Of a stretch of 64,000 bases of DNA, positions 17,845-26,518 are shown piece after piece; position 1 is the first letter of the stretch, and each line of letters starts with the position of its first letter. The notes under the pieces are model-generated. The model ran no database searches and was not told where the DNA came from. It saw nothing but the letters and a program-made list of their open reading frames with translations. The stretch lies in the NCBI GenBank assembly GCA_023386265.1, contig JAEWKA010000008.1, forward strand, positions 434,001-498,000, written 5' to 3'. The translations under genes were made by a program, and so were the position numbers. Source of the stretch: Bacillota bacterium. GTDB taxonomy: Bacteria > Bacillota > Clostridia > Oscillospirales > Oscillospiraceae.

Positions 17845-18073
17845 ATGGCTAGAAGGTACGACGGAGAGTGCTTTCGGCGATGTGACGCAGACCGACTGAC
17901 TCAACGTTTACGTCGATACGGCAACGGCCTACGAACTAATAATAGGATATAACAGAACATCCTATTGCCAGGATGACACTATCACTCTCGAGCAGGCAAT
18001 GGCGATAATATTTCGGGCGATAGATTTATTAATCAGTAGGCGCTCAATTCGTCTTCTAGCGATACGAGGCTGA
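17845..18073 (+). pseudogene. Broken gene with a single SLH domain
   Basis: An ATG at 17845 has a good SD (AAGGAGAC), but its frame is lost after about seven codons. One frame over, 17867-18073 reads as an S-layer homology domain: SAFGDVTQTD, then a TGA where the conserved Trp codon of the motif is expected, then LNVYVDTATAYELIIGYN and DDTITLEQAMAIIFRAIDLL. One frameshift and one Trp-to-stop change therefore inactivate a short SLH gene, or a detached tail of the upstream gene. Confidence 0.7.
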
Positions 18074-18147
18074 ATTTATAATATAGCTAAAAAGAGCTCA
18101 TTCGTCATAACGAGACAGCAAATACGGGGGTGCACACCCGATACTTA

Positions 18148-18206
18148 GGGAGAGCGTCTGACTGGCAGTCAGAAGGTCAGCGGTTCGATCCCGCTTATCT
18201 CCACCA
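18148..18206 (+). pseudogene. 3' fragment of tRNA-Ala (right island boundary)
   Basis: These 59 bases are identical to bases 18-76 of the intact tRNA-Ala and include the GGC anticodon arm, T-arm and CCA. The acceptor 5' strand and most of the D-arm are absent. The identity continues through 18211. Together with the 5' fragment at 10449-10470 it would complete a tRNA gene. Confidence 0.85.
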
Positions 18207-18207
18207 T

Positions 18208-18243
18208 AAAACAGCCTAAAACGAAAGTTTTAAGGCTGTTTTA
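18208..18243 (+). terminator. Terminator of the original tRNA locus
   Basis: AAAACAGCCTAAAAC pairs with GTTTTAAGGCTGTTTT (one bulge) around a GAAA loop. It directly follows the tRNA 3' fragment. Confidence 0.8.
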
Positions 18244-18245
18244 TG

Positions 18246-18858
18246 TATTTTTAATTAAAATTCCATGAGGGTCTTGCTTGAGCGGATACGTTGGATTTTT
18301 TTGCGAATAGTTCGCAATATCAAGAAGAGCACCCGCATGAATGGCACTTCTTTTTAGTAAAAAGCAGACTATCAATTACAACAGGAAAAGAGAATGAGCG
18401 CGTCATGGTTACTGTTTCTACGGTGGAGGAATAGATTTCAAACATTAAGAAACAGTTTAAAAACTCTAAATATGCGGAAAATTTGCAGTTAAATCAGCTC
18501 ATGGGGATGCTGGAACAGGTAACGGACGTGGTAAAAACCATTGCCAGTGATGCGACCTCTACTGAAAAAAGAATATGTGGTAATATAGCGTAAGGGCGAC
18601 AATCAAACGATTGCCGCCCTTACGCTTGTCATACTGCCTATGTGGGGCTGCTCCTCCAGTTAAGTTTGTTCTTTATCCAACATCTTGCTACCCTAGCGCA
18701 GACGCGAAAGTGCAACACCGCGCGTCCGATCGGACGGGGACCTCTTAATCCTCTATCCACTCGTCCGTGCGGCGGTGCGCCCTTCTGCGTCCAGATTAGG
18801 TTCTTAAATTACCAACGATTACTGTTCTGTAGTGCTAACTAGATTATTGTATTATTCA
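18246..18858. other. Gene-poor stretch with relics and inverted repeats
   Basis: No intact gene is supported. From 18403 to 18593 one frame reads MVTVSTVEE, a TAG, then ISNIKKQFKNSKYAENLQ and NQLMGMLEQVTDVVKTIASD, ending at TAA. This looks like the decayed end of a small unidentified protein gene. A 17-bp inverted repeat with one mismatch (18588-18625) overlaps its stop and looks terminator-like. From about 18700 to 18793 there is a GC-rich imperfect inverted repeat that includes the 12-base palindrome GTCCGATCGGAC at 18724. Confidence 0.5.
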
Positions 18859-19965
18859 TTAGGAAATGCCTTGCTTTTTTTCTGTTGATTTTAATTTATT
18901 ATTCTTAGCCTCTGCTAAAGCCCATATAATAATAGGTATTATGACTTGAACCGGAAAAGCATAATAAGGATAAACTTTAAAAGCCCAATATTTCATCTCC
19001 ATACTGTTATCATAAATTGTATAAGAAAAATAAACCATTAATAATCCGGTTTGTATCACAATTGATCTATAATTCTTTAGGTTTAGAATTTTTCGAATTC
19101 CTTTACAGACAACCAATAAACACATTGAGCATTTTATAAATACACCAAAAATAAATACCGTTACCACAGTAACTTCTATTCTTTCTATTACATTACCGAT
19201 ATTAATCCTACTTACAGCTTCATAAGATGGGAAGTAAAAGCTGCCAAGCATATTACCTAACACTCCAATGTTTCTGATTGTAGTAATAATTATAATTATT
19301 GACGAAATCAAAATCCCCCAACAACAAACCTTTAACGGTGACTTTTTTGTTTTTAGTGAACCAAAAACACCTATGAGCACAACTGTTTCTGCAAAGGGAA
19401 ATGAAAAAGCTGCAAATCCGTTTGTCAATACCGGGACTAACCCATTCCCTAAGACGGGCTTAATGTAGTTTAGATGAATCTGTGGTATTGCCAGTAATTG
19501 TACCATTAATAAGATAAAAAAAATGAGCGGGAGAAAATATGTCGTGGTTCTTCCCAGCACCTCTATTCCCAACCGCACAGCAATAATGCATAAAATACAC
19601 ATGCAAATCAAAGGAACAAACATCGGCGTTTCAGGCATGGCTACTGTACTAATTAGTTCGCCGAAGTTGCGGAACACCAATGCGCCTAGGTGAAAGGCAT
19701 ACAGGATATACAAAAAGGCTACAACTTTACCCATTAATTTGCCAAGAGTAATATTGAGAATATCAAACAAATCTTTTCCCGGAAATAGCGCCAGCATTCT
19801 TGAATAAACCAGCAACATGGGAACAGCCATAATAATACCCGCTATAGCTGCGAGCCATGCATCATTTTTAGCACCTCCCCCAATGCCGATAATGAGCGTG
19901 CTTCCAATTATGAATGAGACAAATAGACATATTGCTTGCTTGTCGGTAATTTGTTCTTTTTGCAT
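18859..19965 (-). CDS. gerKB: Spore germination permease, GerAB/GerKB family
   Basis: This is the B subunit of a nutrient germinant receptor in the spore inner membrane. The family belongs to the amino acid-polyamine-organocation transporters. From the ATG at 19965 (opening MQKEQITDKQ) the product has 368 residues and about ten hydrophobic segments. A frame extending to 19983 starts with TTG inside the upstream gene and is less likely. It is the last gene of an A-C-small-B operon, the gene order of gerK. No terminator is evident in the short space downstream. Confidence 0.88.
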   Translation of the reverse strand: MQKEQITDKQAICLFVSFIIGSTLIIGIGGGAKNDAWLAAIAGIIMAVPMLLVYSRMLALFPGKDLFDILNITLGKLMGKVVAFLYILYAFHLGALVFRNFGELISTVAMPETPMFVPLICMCILCIIAVRLGIEVLGRTTTYFLPLIFFILLMVQLLAIPQIHLNYIKPVLGNGLVPVLTNGFAAFSFPFAETVVLIGVFGSLKTKKSPLKVCCWGILISSIIIIITTIRNIGVLGNMLGSFYFPSYEAVSRINIGNVIERIEVTVVTVFIFGVFIKCSMCLLVVCKGIRKILNLKNYRSIVIQTGLLMVYFSYTIYDNSMEMKYWAFKVYPYYAFPVQVIIPIIIWALAEAKNNKLKSTEKKQGIS

Positions 19966-19972
19966 GATCAGC

Positions 19973-20182
19973 CTACTTCCCAAATATAGAAGTGATCAAT
20001 TCACGAATTGGTTGTTCAGGACTTGGTATTTTTACATTTAAGCACAATAGTATGGCAATAGTAAATGAAAAAGCCCCTAAAATGGCATTTGCCCAGAAGT
20101 CGCGCCGGATTTTTCGCTTGTATAAGGGTACAAGATCAACCACAACTAAAAGAGAATATCCTACAATAGCTAATGCAAACAT
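19973..20182 (-). CDS. Small two-helix membrane protein in the ger operon
   Basis: This is a 69-residue protein with two hydrophobic helices (residues about 2-20 and 32-49) joined by a basic loop KRKIRRDFW. AAGGTGA precedes the ATG. It lies between gerKC and gerKB with a 26-bp gap and a 7-bp intergap, so it is part of the operon. Small two-helix proteins are known in some ger operons (the GerD-independent D-type subunits such as GerVD-like proteins), but I cannot assign this one to a named family with certainty. Confidence 0.75.
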   Translation of the reverse strand: MFALAIVGYSLLVVVDLVPLYKRKIRRDFWANAILGAFSFTIAILLCLNVKIPSPEQPIRELITSIFGK

Positions 20183-20208
20183 AGCTTCAAATCACCTTCT
20201 TAAAAAGG

Positions 20209-21348
20209 TTATGAGAGTAATGCGCTGTTTTTAATATGCACATTCGTCTTAACATTGACTTTTATGTTTTGGAATACATCTTCCCAGTTACTTTCTACAC
20301 TTTTCCACACTTGTGCATTGTTTTCCCATAGCTTTACCCCAAATTTAAATATATCCGCATCATATTTTGATTGTGTTTTTCTGATAAGGGCCTCTATTCG
20401 TTCTTTCATTGTATTTTCAGCAATTTGTTGCAATGTATTTACTTCTTCCTCGTCACTAATGTTTATTTGACTTTCAGCTTCCCCAAGTGCGACCGCTGTA
20501 TCAATTTCTATATTTATTTTTATATCCTCATACCCATCCTCTGCATCAAAAGAAACTTTAGTTTTGCTTTCAAATATCTCAAGGGTAATAAAAGTGGACT
20601 TATTGTTTAATTGCACATCTTCAACTAATACTCCGCCTTTAACTTCATTTCTGATGAAATTTAAATCCTTAGTTTCTTCACCATTCAGAAAGCCTACTAA
20701 CTTATCATTTTTAATAATTGCAGTCCCAATAACTTGGGGTACCATTTTATCATTCATTTGCTTTAAACTTACAGCTGGGAGTATTATTGATACCCCTTCT
20801 GATTGTGACTCGATATAATATTCAAGAATATCTGTTGGGGGAGCTTTACTTAAACTCACTTGATTTTTTATTATATCAGACAAAACAAACGACTTAATAT
20901 TATCCGTGACTCCCTGTCCATCAAATATTTCCTTTGCGGTTTCTCCTTCGGATACCAAAATGTAAACGCTTTCACGCGTTTCGGAATCACGAGTGTACCA
21001 CTCAATTACGTTTTTTGCTCCTCGATTTGCAATTTCCTTACTTAAAATTATAACCTTTGCATGACTCCAATAAAGTCTTTTCCCGGATATAGATATCATG
21101 TTTCTTGCTGCGTCAAATATAGTTTCCCCTTCTACTGTAACCGTTTTTGACGTTGTTTTAGTGTCCTTCCCTCCACTTATTTCAATAAGCTCCACCGTTA
21201 ATTCGAATTGACTGTTTTCCCCTTTGTCAACAGCCACACCTGCAACAATTGCAAATTGATCTACTTCCTTATAATTCCAGCACCCTGTAACAAATATTGA
21301 ATTTATCAAAATTATCAATATCATCAAGATAATTTTGATTTTTTTCAT
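20209..21348 (-). CDS. gerKC: Spore germination lipoprotein, GerAC/GerKC family
   Basis: This is the C subunit of a germinant receptor, a lipoprotein on the outer face of the spore inner membrane. The 379-residue product has a lipoprotein signal with lipobox VTG-C at residue 23, followed by the family hallmark WNYKEVDQFAIVAGVAVDKG. The length fits the family (about 370-400). It follows gerKA by 5 bp. The lipid attachment would need the Lgt enzyme encoded elsewhere. Confidence 0.9.
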   Translation of the reverse strand: MKKIKIILMILIILINSIFVTGCWNYKEVDQFAIVAGVAVDKGENSQFELTVELIEISGGKDTKTTSKTVTVEGETIFDAARNMISISGKRLYWSHAKVIILSKEIANRGAKNVIEWYTRDSETRESVYILVSEGETAKEIFDGQGVTDNIKSFVLSDIIKNQVSLSKAPPTDILEYYIESQSEGVSIILPAVSLKQMNDKMVPQVIGTAIIKNDKLVGFLNGEETKDLNFIRNEVKGGVLVEDVQLNNKSTFITLEIFESKTKVSFDAEDGYEDIKINIEIDTAVALGEAESQINISDEEEVNTLQQIAENTMKERIEALIRKTQSKYDADIFKFGVKLWENNAQVWKSVESNWEDVFQNIKVNVKTNVHIKNSALLS

Positions 21349-21353
21349 ATATA

Positions 21354-22904
21354 CTAATTCTCCTTACTCTTTCCCGATGACTGTCTGACTAAGTCATTTG
21401 CCGCAATAATTTTAGGTCTTAAGGTCATGGTCCACCATGGAGCACGAATCCATCCATCTTGTCCATCATGGTTTTTAGCTCTAGTGACATTCATCATATA
21501 AGGTACACCGAAAGAACGTATACTCATCAAGTGCAAATAAAGTAGAATAAAACATATAAAAAATCCGTAAATCCCTAAAAAGGAAGCACCCATTAATAAA
21601 ATAGTGCGGAAAATAATTGTTGCACTCAAAAAATTCATATTAATCAATGTCATAATCCCTGTAATAGCAGTTATTATAACAACCGGAGCACTTACTAAAT
21701 TTGCTTCTACAGCTGCCTGGCCTAGCACAATTGCACCAACAACATTAACTGCCTGACCTATGGGGACAGGCATTCTGTTACCGACCTCTCGTAAAACATC
21801 GAATATGAACAGCATTAAAAATAATGAAACTGATGTAGGTATTGGAACATTCTGCCTCGAAGCAGTGATGCTCAGTAACAAAGGTGTGGGTAGCATTTCC
21901 TGGTGGTAGTTGACTACAGACAAAAATATTGCCGGAATAGTAATGGAGGTTACCGCAGTAAAGCCTCTAATAAGCCGATTCATAGTTGAATAAATGTAAT
22001 TATTATAGTAATCTTCATTTGCTTGGAAATTCTCAACTACCACATATGGAACTGTTAATACAAAGGGGCTTCCATCAACAAACAGAGCTATTCTACCTTC
22101 CAGAAGCTTTGCTGCGATAACATCGGGCCTTTCGCTTGAACCCACCGTTTCAAAGGGAGAATATGGTGCATCTTTGATCATTTCCTGGATATACCCGGAA
22201 TCAATAATACCGTCAATATCTATTTTATCCAGTCGCTGCTTCAATTCGCTCAGTATACTCTCCAAAGCCAAACCTTCAATATAGCAGATGCAAGTCTTTG
22301 TATGAGTTCTTTCTCCGATTTCCTTGAACTCGAACTTTAAATCAGGAGTATTTATTTTGCGCCGTACCAATGACAGGTTTACCATTATTGATTCTGTAAA
22401 GCCTTCCCTCGGGCCACGGACAACTTTTGTAGACTCTGGCTCACTTATTGACCTTATCTTCCAACCTTTTGAGCTTATTACTAACGCTTTATTGTAGCCA
22501 TCTAACAAGAAAAGTGTATCCCCATAAAGAACGGAACTTACTATTTTGCTAATATCAGTTTCCAGCGCCACACAATTTGAAACGATAACTTTCTTCATTA
22601 ATTCTTCCAACAAATTGTTGCTTTTAATATCTTCAGATAAATCACTGCGAAGAACAGGCTGAATGATATTCTCATTAATAATTTCTGTATTCACCATTCC
22701 ATCAACATAAATAATGCAACATTGTGCAGCCTCCAGATGCTTATTCTGGAATTCTCTGAAAATCACCGTTTCGTCTTTTTGGAAAATATTTTTAAAAATT
22801 TGAATATTTTTATCTAAAGATACATCTAAACCAGTATTTTTATCGTTTGCATCGCTACTTTTTATGCTTTCTTCTGGCTTTCTTTTTAGTATATTTTTAA
22901 ACAT
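21354..22904 (-). CDS. gerKA: Spore germination protein, GerAA/GerKA family
   Basis: This is the A subunit of a germinant receptor. From the ATG at 22904 (opening MFKNILKRKPEE, with GGTGA 4 nt upstream) the product has 516 residues; in-frame ATGs at 22916 and 22961 are alternatives. An N-terminal soluble region of about 270 residues contains ...VRGPREGFTES and FVDGSPFVLTVPY typical of the family, followed by about five membrane segments with PTSVSLFLMLFIFDVLREVG. It is the first gene of the operon. Recent work on the family describes A subunits as oligomeric ion channels. Confidence 0.9.
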   Translation of the reverse strand: MFKNILKRKPEESIKSSDANDKNTGLDVSLDKNIQIFKNIFQKDETVIFREFQNKHLEAAQCCIIYVDGMVNTEIINENIIQPVLRSDLSEDIKSNNLLEELMKKVIVSNCVALETDISKIVSSVLYGDTLFLLDGYNKALVISSKGWKIRSISEPESTKVVRGPREGFTESIMVNLSLVRRKINTPDLKFEFKEIGERTHTKTCICYIEGLALESILSELKQRLDKIDIDGIIDSGYIQEMIKDAPYSPFETVGSSERPDVIAAKLLEGRIALFVDGSPFVLTVPYVVVENFQANEDYYNNYIYSTMNRLIRGFTAVTSITIPAIFLSVVNYHQEMLPTPLLLSITASRQNVPIPTSVSLFLMLFIFDVLREVGNRMPVPIGQAVNVVGAIVLGQAAVEANLVSAPVVIITAITGIMTLINMNFLSATIIFRTILLMGASFLGIYGFFICFILLYLHLMSIRSFGVPYMMNVTRAKNHDGQDGWIRAPWWTMTLRPKIIAANDLVRQSSGKSKEN

Positions 22905-23266
22905 AGCATCACCCATGTTTAGTATCTCCAAGTTTTTATTATCTATAAATAACAAATGCATTTATAAAAACCCGACTAGTATCCGGTAAGTTAGGAATAC
23001 ATTTCTTTAAGAATACGATGATAAAATATCTGAAAATTAGTAACGGACAATATTAACATTCAATATATATTTACCTTCATTTTTAATTGGTTGGTCAAAG
23101 AACTTTTGCTACTATTAGCGATACAAGTCCGCTAAGCAGTCTTTGACTATTAGGGTTAATCGTGCCAAACGACTGCAACAGGTTCTGGTCGTGTGTTTTT
23201 CCCAAATATTGAGGGGCGGACGTTTTTCCACCGTCCGCCCCTCAATCTGGGCTATATTTTACGAAT
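22905..23266. other. Intergenic region between gerKA and metY with a 15-bp hairpin
   Basis: No gene is seen. A perfect 15-bp inverted repeat (23208-23222 with 23232-23246, core GAGGGGCGGACG) lies 21 bp after the metY stop and probably ends its transcript, although the T-run is weak. A forespore sigma-G promoter is expected before gerKA, but I could not place one with confidence. Confidence 0.6.
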
Positions 23267-24541
23267 TTAAAATGCCTGCGCCAGATCCTCAATAATGTCG
23301 TCAATGTGCTCTGTACCGATAGAAAGACGGACTGTATTGGGCTTGATACCCGATTCAAGCAGTTCTCTTTCGCTCATCTGCGAATGGGTCGTGCTTGCGG
23401 GATGAATTGCAAGGGACTTGACATCAGCTACGTTCGCAAGCTGCGAGAACAGCTCAAGCTTGTCGATGAATGCTCTTGCAGTGTCAGCGCCGCCCTTTAT
23501 CTCAAAGGTGAAAATTGAGCCTCCGCCATTCGGGAAATACTCCTTATACAGCTTGTTGTAAGGACTGTCGGACAGGGAGGGATGGTTAACTTTTTCAACC
23601 TGGGGATGGGTTTTCAGGAAATCAATTACTTTGAGCGTATTGGAAATATGGCGCTCAACACGAAGGGAGAGTGTTTCAAGCCCCTGCAAGAATAGGAAGG
23701 AATTGAAAGGGCTCAAGGTTGCGCCAGTGTCGCGGAGCAGTGTTACTCTGGCTTTGGTTATATAGGCAGCGGCACCTGCCGCGTCGGTAAGACGAACTCC
23801 ATGATAGCTTGGATTAGGCTCGGAAAGTCCGGGGAATTTACCGGAGGCTGCCCAGTCAAATTTGCCTGCATCAATAATAACACCGCCTATTGATGTGCCG
23901 TGTCCACCAATGAACTTGGTTGCGGAGTGGACAACGATATCCGCGCCGTATTCAATCGGACGCAGCAGATAAGGCGTTGCAAAGGTGTTGTCTATGATTA
24001 GAGGAATTCCGTTTTTATGTGCAAGGTCTGCAACTGACTTAATGTCAATTATGCTGGAATTCGGATTGCCGAGTGACTCAATGAAGATAGCCTTTGTGTT
24101 GGGCTTGATTGCCGCTGCAAAGCTTCCCTCTATGTCTGGATCTACGAAGCTAACGTCAATTCCGAAATCCTTCAGCGTATGTGCAAAAAGGTTGTGTGTG
24201 CCGCCATATAAGGTATTGGCCGAAACAATGTGATCGCCTGCTCTTGCAATGTTCTGGATAGCGTAGGTAATAGCTGCCGCTCCGCTGGCTGTGGATAGTG
24301 CTGCGATACCGCCCTCAAGTGCTGCGATTCGCTTTTCGAATACGTCCGAAGTCGGATTCATGATGCGGGAATAAATATTACCACCCTCGGTAAGACCGAA
24401 GCGTCCGGCTGCCTGAGCAGAGTTTTCGAACACATATGAGGAGGTTTGATAAATGGGAACGGCTCTGGCGTCAGTCGCCGAATCAGGAGTTTCCTGTCCG
24501 ACATGAACCTGCAGTGTTTCGAATTTGTAATTTTTACTCAT
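23267..24541 (-). CDS. metY: O-acetylhomoserine sulfhydrylase (MetY)
   Basis: This PLP enzyme makes homocysteine (or methionine from methanethiol) from O-acetylhomoserine. From the ATG at 24541 (SD GGAGAA) it has 424 residues, opening MSKNYKFETLQVHVGQ. Family motifs are AALEGGIAALSTASGAAA, the PLP lysine in SATKFIGGHG (near residue 209), and a C-terminal RLSIGTEHIDDIIEDL. The frame stays open upstream to an ATG at 24658 that has a strong SD of its own, so a 463-residue form is possible. It is controlled by the operator-promoter just upstream and probably by the Rrf2 regulator encoded at 27651. Confidence 0.92.
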   Translation of the reverse strand: MSKNYKFETLQVHVGQETPDSATDARAVPIYQTSSYVFENSAQAAGRFGLTEGGNIYSRIMNPTSDVFEKRIAALEGGIAALSTASGAAAITYAIQNIARAGDHIVSANTLYGGTHNLFAHTLKDFGIDVSFVDPDIEGSFAAAIKPNTKAIFIESLGNPNSSIIDIKSVADLAHKNGIPLIIDNTFATPYLLRPIEYGADIVVHSATKFIGGHGTSIGGVIIDAGKFDWAASGKFPGLSEPNPSYHGVRLTDAAGAAAYITKARVTLLRDTGATLSPFNSFLFLQGLETLSLRVERHISNTLKVIDFLKTHPQVEKVNHPSLSDSPYNKLYKEYFPNGGGSIFTFEIKGGADTARAFIDKLELFSQLANVADVKSLAIHPASTTHSQMSERELLESGIKPNTVRLSIGTEHIDDIIEDLAQAF

Positions 24542-24694
24542 AATTTTATTCTCCGTTTCTAAATTTGTGTTTTGTGTTGATTGTGTTTCAGCTTTCGGCA
24601 AACACATTCGTCCAAAACGGAAGTTACTCCGGAGAAGATCGAAAAATTTTAGGTTCATACTGTCACCCCCAATTTGTTATAATACCTATCGGAT

Positions 24695-24731
24695 TAGTAT
24701 GTTTATAACATACTAGAGCTTGTTTTGTCAA
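24695..24731 (-). promoter_or_regulatory. metY promoter overlapped by CymR-like operator
   Basis: On the minus strand TTGACA (24726-24731) is followed after about 17-18 bp by TTATAA/TATAAA. A perfect inverted repeat with 9-bp arms TAGTATGTT and AACATACTA separated by 3 bp (24695-24715) covers the -10 box. The half-site matches those before cysK and the Rrf2 gene. Confidence 0.8.
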
Positions 24732-24982
24732 GCAAATTTATTAAAAAACTGAAAATGCTACTATATTTGTATGAAACACCATTACTTTGGAGGGCTTGAG
24801 CTTTTCCATTGCAGCGTTATCCAATAGCGGCTCTGTTCTGGAAAATTCGTTTAACATGTGCAATTCTTTCCGGTGGGGACTTTATCAAAGAATGGGGAAT
24901 TACAATTGAGTCAATTCATACGAAAATAATATGATTAATTGTTAAATCTGTCAAGCCCAATTATTTTTGTGGAGAAGCAAAA
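24732..24982. other. Gene-free stretch between metY promoter and P1 peptidase gene
   Basis: Both strands carry frequent stops and no ribosome binding site with a sustained frame. I see no RNA gene or repeat in it. Confidence 0.5.
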
Positions 24983-25012
24983 GGGAAGAAATCGTTTTAT
25001 CGATTTCTTCCC
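24983..25012 (-). terminator. Terminator after the P1 peptidase gene
   Basis: A 12-bp perfect stem (GGGAAGAAATCG and complement) with a 6-nt loop is followed on the minus strand by TTTTG, 20 bp past the stop codon. Confidence 0.8.
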
Positions 25013-25031
25013 TCAAAAATATATGCATGTC

Positions 25032-25994
25032 CTACTTCAAATCCCTGTATGCAGGGTATCCGCAAAGCGAGTCGGCATTTTTTATAGCGTTCAAAATCGC
25101 CTGCTCTGTTGCGTGGGCAGCAAGAATACCGACAGCGTCGAAATTCGCCTGTGATTCACCTGTACACATTGTGAAAATGGTGTCTCCATCAAAGACCGAA
25201 TGCGCCGGACGAACAGCTCGTGCAATTCCGTTATGACTGACAGAGGCAAGCTTATTCGCCTGCGCCTTATCAAGCTTTGCGTTTGTGATGATGCAGCCAA
25301 TCACTGTATTTCCGCTGAAAAGATCAGCCATATTCTCGTGCTTAGATAAGATGATTTCCTCCGAATTTCCAAGCGTGCGCTTGTCGCTGTTAAGTACTCC
25401 CGCAATGATTCGCCCAGCTTGACTGTCATAGACATCTCCCACGCAGTTGACCGCGATTACTGCTCCGACTAAAAGCTTGCCTCGCCGGAGCGCACAGGCT
25501 CCGATTCCGCCTTTCATAGCGTTCGTCAGTCCCGAAGCTTTTCCTATTGTGGCTCCTGTTCCGGCTCCGACGCTTCCTTGGGCAAGTGGCAGGGAACCGG
25601 CGTTCAGGCATGCACGATAACCCATCTCCGTATCAGGCCGAACCTTGTAATCGCCGCATTTTAAGTCAAACAGAATTGCGCCGCACACATTAGGAACACA
25701 TGTGACGCCTACATCTCTGCCGATTCCTCGTTCCTCGAGATACCGCATAACGCCGCCCGCCGCATCCAGACCGAAGGAACTCCCGCCGGAAAGCAAAACG
25801 GCGTGGGTTTCTTTTCTGTTATTTACAGGGTTAAGCGCGTCCGTATCCCGAGTTCCGGGAGATCCTCCGCGCACATCAACGCCTGCTACAGCACCCTTTT
25901 CGCAAATGATGACCGTACAGCCTGTTGCGGCGTTTATATTCTGTTCATGGCCTATTCTAAATCCTGGAATATCCGTTATATTTATTTTTTCCAT
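25032..25994 (-). CDS. P1-family peptidase (DmpA-like aminopeptidase)
   Basis: This is a predicted N-terminal nucleophile peptidase related to DmpA and BapA, which cleave N-terminal residues from small or beta-peptides after self-processing. The 320-residue product starts MEKINITDIPGFRIGHEQN. It has the family signatures VRGGSPGTRDTD (residues ~41-52), LSGGSSFGLDAAGGVMRYLEE, and GSVGAGTGATIGK. The likely autocleavage site is the NT in SGNTVIGCIITNAKLDK (near residue 233), where Thr would become the nucleophile. It follows a broken coaB relic and is separated from cysK by that relic and a terminator. The natural substrate is unknown. Confidence 0.85.
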   Translation of the reverse strand: MEKINITDIPGFRIGHEQNINAATGCTVIICEKGAVAGVDVRGGSPGTRDTDALNPVNNRKETHAVLLSGGSSFGLDAAGGVMRYLEERGIGRDVGVTCVPNVCGAILFDLKCGDYKVRPDTEMGYRACLNAGSLPLAQGSVGAGTGATIGKASGLTNAMKGGIGACALRRGKLLVGAVIAVNCVGDVYDSQAGRIIAGVLNSDKRTLGNSEEIILSKHENMADLFSGNTVIGCIITNAKLDKAQANKLASVSHNGIARAVRPAHSVFDGDTIFTMCTGESQANFDAVGILAAHATEQAILNAIKNADSLCGYPAYRDLK

Positions 25995-26003
25995 TGACGC
26001 CTC

Positions 26004-26279
26004 TTAATTTATATTTTCAACTTGCTTCAAATTTGATAACACCTGACTGAGCGTACCCTGTAAATCCTGAACGCCTGCAACCCGATACACTTTTATTCTG
26101 CCTTTATTTTGAGGGGCAATGGCTGTCAGGGATCAGACATATATGATTTTTTCAATTTCCTAGAAAAGCAAAAAAGACTCCGCAATAGCGCAGCCAAGTG
26201 CTCCGGTCGAATTGTTGGATATATGTCGGACTCCATCAATTTTCTCAATAGTTCCGCCGGACGTAATCACTATTTTCAT
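26004..26279 (-). pseudogene. coaB: Remnant of phosphopantothenate-cysteine ligase gene
   Basis: On the minus strand an ATG at 26279 opens MKIVITSGGTIEKIDGVRHI and NNSTGALGCAIAESFL, the N-terminus of stand-alone CoaB enzymes. The frame stops at 26160. After a gap with the middle missing, another frame reads KGRIKVYRVAGVQDLQGTL and ends LKQVENIN at 26004, resembling a later CoaB segment. Most of the coding sequence is thus deleted. The relic sits directly before the P1 peptidase. Confidence 0.65.
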
Positions 26280-26394
26280 TTCAAACAACACCATCAATAT
26301 AAGTAATACAAAAGAGAATATTCCAATTATTATATCATATCCTAATTCATGGATTCTTGCAATGAGTATTTTCCCACCGAAGCAATGTGAAATA

Positions 26395-26436
26395 CAAAAC
26401 AAGGAACTGCCTCAGTACAGACAGTTCCTTGTTTTG
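26395..26436 (-). terminator. Terminator after cysK
   Basis: A 15-bp perfect stem (CAAAACAAGGAACTG and complement) with a 12-nt loop is followed on the minus strand by a T-rich tract. It lies 83 bp after the cysK stop. Confidence 0.8.
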
Positions 26437-26518
26437 CTCGGTGGAGGATCACAAGTTGGTTAAGCCGGAAAATCACATTACAAGGAAAAAGGAGAGGAGA
26501 GTTACTACAAGGGGGACG

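Larger units (their letters stand above)
10471..18152. mobile_element. Putative 7.7-kb island inserted in a tRNA-Ala gene
   Basis: The segment is bounded by the 5' part (10449-10470) and the 3' part (18148-18206) of a tRNA-Ala gene, with GGGAG repeated at both junctions. Joined at GGGAG, the two parts give a full 76-nt tRNA. Inside are an intact tRNA-Ala with its own terminator, an RHS relic, a large SLH surface-protein gene and a broken SLH gene. The intact tRNA and the right-hand fragment share a 64-bp identical block covering the tRNA 3' end, as tRNA attachment sites do. No integrase or transposase gene is visible, so this is a decayed or non-autonomous element, or a product of recombination between tRNA copies. 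Confidence 0.5.
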
